Assembly (NCBI GenBank): GCA_947471745.1
Contig: CANJKZ010000931.1
Span: 1-64,000 of the forward strand
Direction of reading: 5' to 3'
Source of the DNA: Closterium sp. Naga37s-1
Lineage: Eukaryota; Streptophyta; Zygnematophyceae; Desmidiales; Closteriaceae
Length of the DNA: 64,000 nt
This document shows positions 1-13,000 of the stretch, piece after piece (positions within the stretch are counted from its first letter, which is position 1; each line of letters starts with the position of its first letter). The notes under the pieces are model-generated. The model saw only the letters and a program-made list of their open reading frames with translations. It made no database searches and had not been told where the DNA came from. Position numbers and translations under genes: made by a program.

Positions 1-2186
1 ACGGGGCGGGTGGACGTGTTGGTCAACAACTCAACGGGGGGTGTGGGCTGCTGAGTTTGCCGTACTGTGCCTGCGCCGCCTCTCCCCTCCCCTCCCATAC
101 AGGCAGCAGTCAAGCAGATCACCAGCCAAAAGGGGCGGCGTGTGACGTGCTGGTCAACAACGCCGGGTGTGGGCTGCCGGGCCACTGCAGAACTACCCTG
201 GCGAGGATCAAAGAGGTGCGATGCGGTACCCGTGGGTGGGGTGAGATGCGGAGGTGACGATGGAACAAGGTAGTTGTCTGTGTCTGGATAGAGGGGTGAG
301 CTGCCGGGGCCGCTGGCAGAACTACCCATGGCGAGGATCAAAGAGGTGCGATGCGGTACCCGGGGTGGGGTTAGATGCGAGAGGTGACGATGGAACAAGG
401 TAGTTGTCTGTGTCTGGATAGGGTGTGAGCTGCCGGGGCCGCTGGCAGAACTACCCATGGCGAGGATCAAAGAGGTGCGATGCGGTACCCGTGGGTGGGG
501 TGAGATGCGGAGGTGACGATGGAACAATGTAGTTGTCTGTGTCTGGATAGAGGGTGTGAGCTGCCGGGGCCGCTGGCAGAACTACCCATGGCGAGGATCA
601 AAGAGGTGCGATGCGGTACCCGTGGGTGGGGTGAGATGCGGAGGTGACGATGGAACAAGGTAGTTGTCTGTGTCTGGATAGAGGGTGTGAGCTGCCGGGG
701 CCGCTGGCAGAACTACCCATGGCGAGGATCAAAGAGGTGCGATGCGGTACCCGTGGGTGGGGTGAGATGCGGAGGTGACGATGGAACAATGTAGTTGTCT
801 GTGTCTGGATAGAGGGTGTGAGCTGCCGGGGCCGCTGGCAGAACTACCCATGGCGAGGATCAAAGAGGTGCGATGCGGTACCCGTGGGTGGGGTGAGATG
901 CGGAGGTGACGATGGAACAAGGTAGTTGTCTGTGTCTGGATAGAGGGTGTGAGCTGCCGGGGCCGCTGGCAGAACTACCCATGGCGAGGATCAAAGAGGT
1001 GCGATGCGGTACCCGTGGGTGGGGTGAGATGCGGAGGTGACGATGGAACAAGGTAGTTGTCTGTGTCTGGATAGAGGGTGTGAGCTGCCGGGGCCGCTGG
1101 CAGAACTACCCATGGCGAGGATCAAAGAGGTGCGATGCGGTACCCGTGGGTGGGGTGAGATGCGGAGGTGATGATGGAACAAGGTAGTTGTCTGTGTCTG
1201 GATAGAGGGTGTGAGCTGCCGGGGCCGCTGGCAGAACTACCCATGGCGAGGATCAAAGAGGTGCGATGCGGTACCCGTGGGTGGGGTGAGATGCGGAGGT
1301 GACGATGGAACAAGGTAGTTGTCTGTGTCTGGATAGAGGGTGTGAGCTGCCGGGGCCGCTGGCAGAACTACCCATGGCGAGGATCAAAGAGGTGCGATGC
1401 GGTACCCGTGAGAGGGGTGAGATGCGGAGGTGACGATGGAACAAGGTAGTTGTCTGTGTCTGGGTAGAGGGTGGTGGTGTGAGCTGCCGGGGCCGCTGGC
1501 AGAACTACCCATGGCGAGGATCAAAGAGGTGCGATGCGGTACCCGTGGGTGGGGTGAGATGCGGAGGTGACGATGGAACAAGGTAGTTGTCTGTGTCTGG
1601 ATAAGAGGGTGTGAGCTGCCGGGGCCGCTGGCAGAACTACCCATGGCGAGGATCAAAGAGGTGCGATGCGGTACCCGTGGGTGGGGTGAGATGCGGAGGT
1701 GACGATGGAACAAGGTAGTTGTCTGTGTCTGGGTAGAGGGTGTGAGCTGCCGGGCCGCTGGCAGAACTACCCATGGCGAGGATCAAAGAGGTGTGATGCG
1801 GTACCCGTGGGAGGGGTGAGATGCGGAGGTGACGATGGAACAAGGTAGTTGTCTGTGTCTGGATAGAGGGTGTGGTGTGAGCTGCCGGGGCCGCTGGCAG
1901 AACTACCCATGGCGAGGATCAAAGAGGTGCGATGCGGTACCCGTGGGTGGGGTGAGATGCGGAGGTGACGATGGAACAAGCTAGTTGTCTGTGTCTGGAT
2001 AGAGGGTGTGAGCTGCCGGGGCCGCTGGCAGAACTACCCATGGCGAGGATCAAAGAGGTGCGATGCGGTACCCGTGGGTGGGGTGAGATGTGGAGGTGGA
2101 TGGAACAAGGTAGTTGTCTGTGTCTGGATAGAGGGTGTGAGCTGCCGGGGCCGCTGGCAGAACTACCCATGGCGAGGATCAAAGAG
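1..2186 (+). repeat. 131-bp minisatellite made from an SDR exon end plus intron
   Basis: About 16 head-to-tail units with a period of 131 bp; a few units are a few bases longer or shorter. Each unit holds about 55 bp of exon (GCELPGPLAELPMARIKE) followed by a GT splice donor (AAAGAG|gtgcga) and about 75 bp of intron. Units differ by only a few substitutions, so the expansion is recent or is being homogenised. The 63-residue minus-strand frames across it are by-products of the repeat. Confidence 0.9.
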
Positions 2187-5100
2187 GTGCGATGCGGTAA
2201 CCGTGGTAAAATGCGGTAACCGTGGTACAATGCGGTAACCGTGGTACAATGCGGTAACCATGGTACAATGCGGTAACCGTGGTACAATGCGGTAACCATG
2301 GTACAATGCGGTAATCGTGGTACAATGCGGTAACCGTGGTACAATGCGGTAACCGTGGTACAATGCGGTAACCGTGGTACAATGCGGTAACCGTGGTACA
2401 ATGCGGTAACCGTGCGGTAACCGTGGTACAATGCGGTAACCGTGGTACAATGCGGTAACCGTGGTACAATGCGGTAACCGTGGTACAATGCGGTAACCGT
2501 GGTACAATGCGGTAACCGTGGTACAATGCGGTAACCGTGGTACAATGCGGTAACCGTGGTACAATGCGGTAACCGTGGTACAATGCGGTAACCGTGCGGT
2601 AACCGTGGTACAATGCGGTAACCGTGGTGCAATGCGGTAACCGTGGTACAATGCGGTAACCGTGGTACAATGCGGTAACCGTGGTACAATGCGGTACACC
2701 GTGCGGTAACCGTGGTACAATGCGGTAACCGTGGTACAATGCGGTAACCGTGGTACAATGCGGTAACCGTGGTACAATGCGGTAACCGTGGTACAATGCG
2801 GTAACCGTGGTACAATGCGGTAACCGTGGTACAATGCGGTAACCGTGCGGTAACCGTGGTACAATGCGGTAACCGTGGTGCAATGCGGTAACCGTGGTAC
2901 AATGCGGTAACCGTGGTACAATGCGGTAACCGTGGTACAATGAGGTAGGATGAGGAGGCACGATGATGATGCGGGATGAAAAGGGGGATGAGGAAGGGAG
3001 CAAGGGAGAATGGCAAGGCTGCTTCTTACAAAACAACTCATTAGATCAAAACATTTATACGACCTTCTTATACAGCCTCTTTGCCATCAAATGCAAGATT
3101 CTCCTTCTTCCCCCACACCTACCCTTCCCCCTCTCCGCTCCCCAATCCTCCTTCTCTTTCTCCTCATCTCCCTCTTCTCCTCCGTCTCCCTCTTCTCCTC
3201 CGTCTCCCTCTTCTCCTCCGTCTCCCTCTTCTCCTCCGTCTCCCTCTTCTCCCGCCCTCTTCCCTTGCATGTGTACGTACGAATCCGTATGAAGCGCCAC
3301 CATGTTTACTTGTAACACTGGATACGCACACGGAGCATCAGCGCTGTCTTCTCTTCTCACAAGCCATGCACTTTCCCACGGTCTTTTCTTTTGCATTGAT
3401 GCGAAAGCGCAACGGCAAGCCATTGCCGACAGGCTGGCTCGCCCTTTCCCTACTCTCAAGAAGTTTTGAGTTTGCCTCTCAAGTATTTCCCTACTCAAAA
3501 CGCCATGCCGACAGGCTGGCTTGTCTCTCCCTACACTCAAGAACCACACACAAGCACAAGGGCAGGCAAATCGTTCTCCCTCCCTTCTCCCTCTCTTCTC
3601 CCTCCCTTCTCCCTCCCTCTCCGCGCTTTCCAGGTGTATGACACGAACCTGTTTGGAGCATTGGCGTTGTCCCAGGCAGTGTTTCCCTACATGCACAAGC
3701 AGAGGAGCGGGCGAATCATCAACGTTTCCAGTGTTGCTGGTTACACGTACAGGTGGGGTGGTTACAGTTACAGGTGTGGTGGCATTGCAGTGTCCCCCCC
3801 ACAAGCACAAGAATCAGAGCGGCATGAGAAAAGGAAACCATCCTTGCTTCCTTACTTCCTTGTGTTATTTCGCCCGCTTTCTTTCTAATTGCATTTTGTG
3901 ACCAGGCCCTTAGTGAGGTCGTATGGCAGTAGCAAGCCGACGCTGGATCCAATCACCACTGCATGCGCAATCACCACTGCATGCGCAATCACCACTGCAT
4001 TCGCAATCACCACTGCATGCGCAATCACCACTGCATGCGCAATCACCACTGCATGCGCAATCACCAAAGGCGGAAATGAAACTATTCACCCCACCACCCC
4101 CCCTCCCCTCCCCCCTCCCTAACCCACCCTCCGCGCTGCATGTTGTGAGCAGGCCCTTCGTGGGGACGTACGGGAGCAGCAAGGCGGCGTTCAACGCAAT
4201 CAACAACTGCATGCGTGTGGACATAAAACCACTTACCCCCCCCCCCCCCCCCCACCCCCACCCCCTCTGATCCCCCCCTCCGTCGCACTGCATGTGTTGG
4301 GCAGGCCCTTCGTGGGGACGTATGGGAGCAGCAAGGCGGCGTTCAACGCGGTTACCAACTCCAGCCACCTAAGAAAACCATTTCATCCCCCCCACCCCAC
4401 CCCACCTGTCATTGCTTGAGCAGCCCCTTCGTTGGGGCGTACGGGAGCAGCAAGGCGGCGTTCAACGCAATCAACAACTGCATGCGCGTGGACATAAAAC
4501 CACTTACCCCCCCCCACCCCTCCCCCCTCCCCACCCCCACCCCCTCGGAACCCCCCCTCGCACTGCATGTGTTTGGCAGGCCCTTCGTGGGGACGTATGG
4601 GAGCAGCAAGGCGGCGTTCAACGCGGTTACCAACTGCATGCGCGTGGAAATGAAACCTCTGGGGATCGGTGTTGTGCTTGTTACACCCGGCTACATCCGC
4701 ACCAACATTTTCAGGTGCTTTGTTTGAGCTACCTCAGTAAATGAAATTCGTTTCTTGATGAGGCACTGTACTGGTACTGTGCTTTGTTGTATTCGCAAAA
4801 CCAACAATTTTAAGGTGCTTTGCTACTTTTCTATAGTTGTAGCAATGGAATTTCATGCCTTGATTATGGGTTATTGCACTACACTCAAACGCCCACCTCC
4901 CACTCCCCGCCAACAATCGCGCTGTTGTCTCCATTTTAGGAATCCCCCTCTCACTACCACGCTGTCTTTCCAACCCTGAACTCCCCTCCTCTTCCCCGCT
5001 TCCCCCTTCCCCCCACCCTACCTCCCCCCTTCTTTCTCCCGATTAATTCCCTTGCTTTAGCGAGAATGTCACCTGCATTTTAGTGCTCAAGGCTTGAGAT

Positions 5101-5828
5101 ATCTCAGGCGCCTCAAAAGAATCCGTTACTCCTTGCCTGAACATTGTTTTTCCCCATCCGTCCCCCCATCCGTAACCCCATCCGTCCCCCCCATCCGTCC
5201 ACCCATCCGTCCCCCCATCCGTCCCCCCATCCGCCCCCCCATCCGCCCCCCCATCCGCCCCCCCATCCCATTGATGCTTTAGTGGCATCAATGCTCCCAC
5301 ATCCCTGTCCTCACATTCCCACACCATCGGCCATAATGCTCCTCTAGTCATTCCATGGAGTTATGTTCTTTCTTTTGGTCCCACGAGTCTTTCTTTTGCC
5401 TTCTTAACACTAACACCTCCACCTCTCGTGCGGCAAGAAAACCCCCTCCACATCCCTGTCCTCCCACAGCCAATCAGATGTTCAGTCTACTCATATCCTC
5501 CCAATTGTCTTCTCCCTCCTTCCGTTACCACCCCCATCCTCCATGCAGCAAGAATGTCTCTCACATTCCTGTCCTCCCGCCATCAAGCCCGTTTAAGCCC
5601 ATGGAGATTAATGTCCGCGAATCGTACGCCAAGCGGGCCAAGAACCAGTCATTTCCACCCGCATCTGAGCTGGCAAAGCGCATCGCTGATGCAGCACTCA
5701 GCCCAAATCCTCCTATCAGGATTTTGTTTGGAATGAGTGCGCTTCCTGCTGTGGTTGCAGGGGCAATGCCTTTATGGCTTCAAGATTTTGTGTATTCACG
5801 ACTGTTTGGCAGTGGGAAAAATCTGTAG
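1..5828 (+). CDS. Short-chain dehydrogenase/reductase (SDR), 3' part of gene
   Basis: Classical SDR oxidoreductase, most like the AYR1 / acyl-dihydroxyacetone-phosphate reductase group; the substrate is inferred only. Clear exons are 3634-3752, 4580-4714 and 5588-5828 (stop TAG). The exon before them ends in ELPMARIKE, and its last copy ends at 2186. All joins are GT..AG and keep phase (0, 2, 2). Visible motifs: DVLVNNAG (144-167), the catalytic serine region NVSSVAGY, and catalytic YGSSK (YxxxK) in exon 4580-4714, followed by VTPGYIRTN. The C-terminal exon ends in a hydrophobic stretch with LPLWLQDFVYSRLFG, typical of the membrane-associated tail of this group. The Rossmann N-terminus lies before the window. 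Both visible VLVNN copies (near 1-45 and 144-180) are broken within about 15 codons, so the gene may be non-functional, or the true exon may lie upstream or be misassembled. Confidence 0.8.
2187..2950 (+). repeat. 19-bp satellite array
   Basis: About 40 tandem copies of a 19-mer, consensus GCGGTAACCGTGGTACAAT, with a few shortened units (GTGCGGTAACC) repeated at intervals. It starts exactly where the 131-bp array ends, inside the SDR intron 2187-3633. The monomer resembles GATGCGGTACCCGTGGG, which sits just after the splice donor in each 131-bp unit, so it probably arose from that segment. The long minus-strand frames here are translations of the repeat and not genes. Confidence 0.9.
3120..3255 (+). 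repeat. CT-rich 18-bp repeat in SDR intron
   Basis: Pyrimidine-rich tract with tandem copies of CTCCGTCTCCCTCTTCTC, inside the intron 2187-3633. Another pyrimidine tract at 3575-3630 directly precedes the 3' splice site at 3632-3633. Confidence 0.7.
3906..4505 (+). pseudogene. Four truncated copies of the SDR catalytic exon
   Basis: Partial copies of the exon coding PFVGTYGSSKAAFN begin at 3906, 4153, 4305 and 4424, each right after an AG acceptor. The intact exon follows at 4580. All partial copies lack the second half of the exon and its GT donor; they run into poly-C or other low-complexity DNA after about 60-75 bp. The 3906 copy has lost the AA of AAFN. The copies at 4153, 4305 and 4424 keep the reading frame through YGSSKAAFN. 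They are probably products of local tandem duplication and act at most as decoy acceptors. Confidence 0.75.
3951..4070 (+). repeat. 18-bp repeat derived from the SDR catalytic exon
   Basis: About seven copies of CAATCACCACTGCATGCG. The unit matches the exon sequence coding for AINNCMR (CAATCAACAACTGCATGCG), and the array begins inside a degraded copy of that exon which starts at 3906. It is a second exon-derived minisatellite in the same gene, within intron 3753-4579. Confidence 0.75.
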
Positions 5829-7038
5829 ACTATTCCCGTGCCAATGTGTTCAGCCGAATATTATTGGCCTCTGAAGTTCCCAATTTCCAATGTGTTCTTC
5901 AATACACATTCTCGGCGTTACGCTTATATGCGAGGCGAGGCGAGCTCAAACCAGGGGTCTTTTTCCAGAGCAACGACTATCACGGCTTGTTCATGACCGC
6001 TACAGTCCAGCTTCCTGGGCAAACGTCATGATTATCTCCGGTTTGTTCCACGACATCAGGAGCACATCAGCAGCGTACATCTGCCATCAGAATCCGCGAC
6101 AGCAACGACTTGGTAATTTCTGAAGTTAAATTTGTGTTTTGGTTTGGACATTCTGCCAAAAACGAGTTGCGACGGACTTTCACACTGCCACTGCAGTGTG
6201 CAGGGCGGGATATGTACAGTACTCAAGGAACTCAGGGGTGTTTATGCTCTTGTATTTTCTTTTTCGTGACCAAACGTACGCGGATGGTGTGAATGTGTAG
6301 CTCCGGTACACGTATTTCGTTGCGCAACACCCCTTTACGGGGAGCGTACATAGGCCACTGCTGTACAGTGGATTCCGACCCTTCCCTGGATTCCAGGGGT
6401 CAGTGTACGCAAAGATGACTGGTCAGTAGAGTTGGATGCTTGTTCATGAATGGCATACGATCCGATAGGGTTTTAGTTTTTTCTGCCCGAGGGCAGCAGG
6501 TCGTCAGGTCGTCAGTGGGTCGACGGAGCTGACGACCCATTTCCGCTGGGATATTCCGTGCGTCTCAACCCATTTCGCAAATACAAGACAGGTGTATCCA
6601 GGCAGGTGTCGACCTCGTTGGTCCAGTGGCTAATCCAGTGCGATCCAGTCGGCTTCCACACGGTGAACATCGGTTTTCTTCACACAGCACTTTGAAATGC
6701 ACACATGTCACGTTTAAATGTATCTGGTTCGTTTAATGCGGTCAAGTACGTCAAAAAGCGTCAAGTACGGTTTGCCTCGGTGGAAACCCAGAATCGTCTT
6801 TACCCTTTTTTTAGCGCACAGGACCGAATAGAACCAACCAGGTACATAAAACCGTGACCCTCTCTGATCAGCTTGCCACAACAGCTTTTACTGTACCTCA
6901 TTTCACCAGAAATGTTCCTCCCCCTCCATCACTTTCACAGCAGCACTACCTTCACTCCAAACGCATCTTCACTCCAAACTCTCCTCCAACCCACGAACCA
7001 GAAAGCTAGCTCATATTTCCGCCACAAGAAACAGAAGT
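5829..7038. other. Spacer between SDR and GT90 genes
   Basis: AT-richer sequence holding the SDR 3' UTR and presumably the GT90 promoter. No convincing coding region. A weak TATA-like string (TACATAAAA) lies at 6843-6851, about 190 bp before the proposed GT90 start; it is unproven. Confidence 0.5.
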
Positions 7039-10000
7039 ATGGACCCATTGAGGTGCCTGATAGTGCTATTACTTGGGATATTAATCAGATCTTCGCTCGT
7101 CCTTTCAGATTCGCTCAGCTTAATGGTAAGTCCGAACACACGTAGTCACAAAAACTTTCCCTCCGCATCGCGACGCGGAGTCTTAATTTCTCAATGCGTT
7201 TTACAACCCACTTCTGTCCCAGGATGACGACAGCCCCAGCACCACACTGAAACGAAGTCGAGTTGACATCACCATTGGAAATGCGTTATTCCAGCTCGAA
7301 GGCGCCTCCCACGTTGACTCGGATCCAAATCATCATGAAAATGGATACGAGTCATCAGATTTACCCTCGAAAACCTCGCCGAAACCAGCGGAGGAGCCGC
7401 AAATCGGCGGGAGATTCTTCGAGGCGGGCGGTTTTGGTTCCTGCGGCGTCCCGGACGTTCCCGACGACGCGGAGTGCGTGGCGGATCTCGCGGCATTTCC
7501 TGAGCTGGCTACGCGCAGCGGTACCCGCACGGTGCGCCGGTTGGCGTGCCTGGCGCACAGGTATCTGCGCCCGTGGATGGGAATTCCCGGGGTGAAGCGG
7601 GGGATGGGCGCGCGGGGAATGATCAGCGCGCAGATTCTACACCGGATGGGTCACATGACCAGCGTGAGTGTTGCTGGTTTACAAAATTTTAACAATCGAG
7701 TCGAATCTAAACCAATAATTTCAGTTATTTGAGCCGCATTTCTCCAAACTTTCTCCCTGCCACCATTTGGCCACCCTAGTGACCACTACCGGTACTCTCT
7801 AGAGCTCCTCTCATCCAACTTTTCCTGAAACTACTGTCAGATTAGCGAAAGTTGATTGGTTGAGAAAGTACTCTACCCGCCTCCTCCTGCACCACGAGCA
7901 CTACTAGTTTTGCAGTGCGGCTACCGTAGCAAAAAAGGTAGCATTTAGGTAGTAGTTAGTGTTAGGGTTGGTTCGCCCAACCACGGAACCTAAGGCGAAA
8001 GCATCTACGACGGCGGAATGACGGCGAAATGGAAGCGCGTGTGTGAAACGGTGGAAATCGGCCTACGGTGGGGAATAGAGGCTACGGCGTGAGAAGCGGG
8101 AGAGAAATTGAGAAGAAATGTGCTAGAAGGAGGGAGAGAGAAGGAGAAGCATCGAGAATGAGATTGACGAGGGGAAAAATGTGCTTCGGGACCAAGGCAC
8201 GTTCGAGAAAGTTCGGGATTCGGACTTGCGGAGTGTTCACCGAATTCGGTTCGGTTGCGTGTGCGACTCGGGGTGAAACGAGGCGCACGCGGTTACTTGG
8301 GAAACAAGTGAAGTTACGAATCTCATTTTGTGTCTTGCCTGACTATAAAGCTGCTTGTACTCATTTTGGAAATCATACCAATCAGATTCTGAAAATTGCT
8401 GGTGTATTGACAACTTCAAGCAGAGCTGCGCATATCATTGGATTCGGGAGATCGTGGAGAACACGATGGGCGATAGCAAGTAGACTATTGCCGACTAAGG
8501 TGTTTACGATCCTAAGAACTGGTATCAGAGCTTGACGAACGGGCTCGTCGATCGTCGCGAATTCACTTGGTGCGCTAAGTGAAATTAGTGGAGAAGAGGA
8601 GTCGTTCACGCCTACGCTATGGGAGACGAGGCGAGTTCGGGTTCCAGTGTGAGTCTTGGAGACCCGCAGTTGAAGGCTCTTCTCGAGGCCCTTGCGAGTG
8701 GCCGATTGGTGGCGAAACCGACGATTGGGCTCAGTGAAGCTCAGCGCTTCAATGGAAGCAACTACAACGTGTGGCGAAAGAAGTTCATTCGAAGGGCAGA
8801 GGAGGTGGACCTCTTGCCGTACTACCGTCCCGACGAGGAGACGATGGAGGGAGTTGCGCCTTCCACGACGGATACGAAGGAGATAATAGCGGCGTTTAAA
8901 AAGCAAAGTAAGCAAGCTTTCTTTCAGCTTTGTCATTCAGTTGCCGATGGAATCGCGGTGGATTTGGACCAGTTTGCAGGGGAGCTGAACCCTGCACAGC
9001 GAGCGTGGGAGTACCTGGAGTCCACATACATGGGTACGAACGATGTCAACAAGAAGGCGATTAGGAAGCAACTGCTAATGCTGAGCATGGAGAAAGGCGA
9101 GAAAATCATCACCTACATCAACAGGGCGAAAAGCTACAACGACGATTTGCGGGTGATGGGAGCCGCGGAGATGGAGCACGAGATGATTGACTATATCATC
9201 CAAGGCCTTCCTAAGGAGTGGGAATCCGACATTGGTATGTTTACGTACCAACCGCCGGAGAGTTTGATGAAGTTGCAGGAGATTCTGCAGTCGCTTGAGA
9301 CGGTGAAGGAGATGAGGAAGAAGAAAGCAGCAGCAGCAGTTACAGAATTCGACGAGGAGAGGCCGGGTATGGTGAATGCCACGAAGGCGTTTGGAGCATG
9401 CTACTAGTGTGGAAAGAGGGGGCATAAAGCGATAAATTGCTACGAAAATCCTCGAAGCAGAAACTACAAGGGCAAAGCTGTGGAGAATGATAAAGGAGAA
9501 AATGCAGGAGCGGAGTGGCAGCAGAAACGAGGTTTTGGCGGCAAGTGTGATTATTGTGGGCGCTACGGGCATCGTGCCGCAGAGTGCTACTCCAACCCGA
9601 ATAGCATGAGCTACAAGGGTCCGTCGCAGCAGAGGAATGTGGCGACAAAGGCGAATGTAGTGGAAGCGGAAAAGGAGGATGTGATTTTGGGAGGAGCGCA
9701 TCTCGCGAACGTGGTGCGGTTACCGAAGGAGGCTCAGACAGACGGACGTGAGAAGAGGGCGTGGTTCATGGACAGCGGATGCACGCGTCACATGACATTC
9801 AGGTCAGATAGGATGGAGAATGTGAGGGAGTCGAGTGAGGATTATATACTACAAGGTAACAGTGGGAAGTTACCAGTGACAGGAGAGGGTGACTGAGAAA
9901 CTGAACGAGAATGAATTGACTAAGAGAAAGTTGGGTACAAATGTAAACCCTAGAAAACTGTACCCCATATGTGCTACCCCACTATAGCCTACAGTAGCTA

Positions 10001-13000
10001 TGTCATATAAATCTGACACACCCCCATAGGCAAAGTGGGGGAGAACAAGGGGTCACAAGACCAGTCAAGCAAAGCAAACCAAGCTCAGGGTGGATCACAA
10101 AGTCACCACACATTCCGAGCACAAGTTCAAGGCCACAAGGCCAGTTCACATGCAGGATTACATATATATATAAGGCTAGACAAGCAAGAGCAGGTGTATA
10201 TATATATGCAACAGTACAAACAAGGTCAAGGGGTGAGCAAGTGAGGCAAGGTAGGCACAAGACCCAGCTGAGTACAGAAGCGCTGATGATCACAAGGCGC
10301 AAGTGCCTTGGTGAAGATATCAGCAGTGTTGGCCTCAGAGGCCACGTACGCAAGCCGCAGCTGACCACGCTGCTGTAGCTCACGAGCAAGGAAGTAGCGA
10401 AGAGCAATGTGCTTCGTTCTGTGCTCCAGTCTCTGCTCTCGACACAAGGCCAGCATGGCCTTGTTGTCTACGTACAGCACTGGAGGAGAACGAGGCGGCT
10501 CTCCGAGGTCAGTCAGCAGGTAGGTGAGCCAGCGAAGCTCCTGTGCAGCCATGGCCCCGGCGTAGATCTCAGCCTCACAACTGGAGCCGAGAACAGAAGA
10601 CGAGCGGGTAGCCCGCCACGAAACAGAGCCAGAACCAAGGCTGAAGGTGTAACCCTGTGACGACCGCTGCGTAGCCTGGTCGTCAGCCCAAGAAGCGTCT
10701 GCGTGCCCAGTGAGGACCACTGGACTCTGCCCTCCAAGCACAAGCCCCATGCCCGACGTACTGCACAAGTAACGCAACACCCTCTTCGCTGCAGCCATGT
10801 GCTCCGGTCTGTGTCTCCCAGGAGCAACATAGCGTGCGAGAATGCTAAGAGGGTATGCGAGGTCAGGTCGTGTGCAGGTCATCAGGTACATGAGGCAGCC
10901 AACAAGCTCCGGGTACGGGCCACTCGACTCTACGGACTCATCCGAAGGCAGAGCTGAGAGCGAGTGGCGAGTAGACAGAGGAGTGGCCTGAGGCGAGGAG
11001 TACGTGAAGCCGAAGCGCTGAAGGACCTGCTGCACCATGTGTGACTGAGTCAGGGTAATGGTGCGGCGTGTGCTCTGTCCCGGGTGATCTGCAAGCCAAG
11101 GTAGCTGCGCAGTTCACCCAGGTCTGTGCACGTGTGTCTCTTCTGCAGCTCGGACTTCACGTGGGCGAGTCCAGCAGTGTCAGCTGTGGCAAAGACCAAG
11201 TCGTCGACGTACACGAGGATGTAGAACGGCGGCAAAGAAGTGTCGGTGCGCAGAAACAGCGACGGGTCGGCAGTAGAGGGAGCAAACCCAAGAGCCGCAA
11301 GTGTAGTCCTTAGTGTGTCGTGCCACTCACGCGGTGCCTGGCGGAGACCGTAGACTGGTCGCCGGAGGCTCCACTGGGTGCTAGGAGGAAAAGACCCAGT
11401 GAAGCCAGGTGGGCGACGCAGCCAGATCTCCTCGTGCAGGCTGACCTGCAAGAAAGCAGTGCTGAAGTCAAGAGAGTGCAGCTCGTAGTCGCGGTGAGCA
11501 GCTATGTGCAGCAGTACCCGAAGAGTGGTCATCTTCGGGGTGGGAGAGAAGGTCTGAAAGTAGTCAACGCCCTGCCGCTGACTGAAGCCACGAGCCACGT
11601 AACGCGCCTTGAAGACAGGCGGAGAACCCGGCGGTCGCTTCACCCTGAAAATCCACATGCCACTGACGATGTTCGCCCCAGGCGGGGGAACCTCGTCAAC
11701 GTAGGTGCCTGTGGACTTCCAGGAAGCCATCTCTGTGTCCATAGCTGCCTGCCACTGAGAGGAGTAGGGACCCTCTATCGCCTCCGCGTAAGAGCGCGGA
11801 GTCGGGATGTCAAGTGCATCCGGGTCTCCCTCAGGGGTAAGCAGTACGGACACGAGATGAGGTGAGGCAGCTGCCAGACACTGGAACTCCTCCTGCCTGT
11901 CCTCAAGGACGTCCGTGTCAAGGGCATACTCACCCCCGACGGACGGAGGACAGACAGACTCAGACTCATCGACAAGACTAGCAGCGTAGTCTAGACGACA
12001 GCGAGCAGCAAAGTCGACGAGTTCAGCAACTAGGGCAGACGCAGCAGTGGACTCAAAGGAAGGGTCAGTGACGACAGTAGCAAGGAGACGCGTGACAGTA
12101 GGACTGGCAGCACGAAGAGAGTCCGACTCCGGGTCGGGAAGAGCAGGAAGAGAGGACTCAGGAGGAGAAGGCAAAGGGGCACGCAGAGGAGCAGTGGACG
12201 GACGCAGAGACATCCGGTGCGTGCCAGGGACAGGAGGAGGACGCTGACGCGAACCACGACCACTAGAGCGAGCAGGACGGACAGGCGACGCAGGGCGAGA
12301 CGCAGGCTCACGACGCTCAGCCAGACCTCCAGTAGGACCAGTGTAGAGAGAAGGAGCGGGCAGTGGGGAGGCCGGCTGTAACTGTAACTGTGACGGGACA
12401 GGCTGTGGACACTCTAAGGGAGGAGGAGGACCAGTAGAAGGCGGGAGACCAAGAACCTGCTGAAGGAGCGGAACGAAGTACGGCCGAGGCCGCGCGGCGA
12501 CTCCAGACACGGCAGGGACAACACCAGTACCCCCAGCGGCAGCACCAGCGCCAGCAGCACCTCCAGCGCCAATACCTCCAGCAGCACCAGTAGCACCCCC
12601 AGCAGGACCGCCTCCAGGACCGACAGCAGTAGCCTCAGCGTCAACACCGTCAGCAGCTCCAGCTCCAGGCGTACCCGCAGGCCCAGCAGCTCCAGTACTC
12701 CCAGTACGAGCACCTCCGGGACCCGCGGCACCAGCACCCTCAGCAGCCGAAGAACCTCCAGCTCCAGCAGCACGCCTCCAGCGCCGGGCAAACCACTCGC
12801 GCAGCTCCTGTGGAGAGAGTGGCTCCCGCCGAGACGAAGCACCCGGAGAACCTCTAGGCTCAGCACCGCCAGACGCCACACGAGCAGGCCCAGCTCCCTC
12901 AGGCTCCGCACCCCCAGGCTCAGCACCTCCAGGCGTAGCACCCCCAGGCTCAGCACCCCCAGGCTCAGCACCCCCAGGCTCAGCACCCCCAGTAGTAGCA

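Noticed and set aside
2187..2950. Possible CRISPR array
   Set aside because: Units are directly tandem without spacers, and the DNA is clearly eukaryotic.
1919..3041. Minus-strand frames of 285-365 codons over the 19-bp array
   Set aside because: They translate the satellite (repeats of TTVTALYHGYRIVPRLPHC) and exist in all three frames because 19 is not a multiple of 3.
8068..8535. Plus-strand frame of 155 codons, recurring at 18042-18443
   Set aside because: Both lie inside the LTRs of element A; the second is cut by a stop. No protein features.
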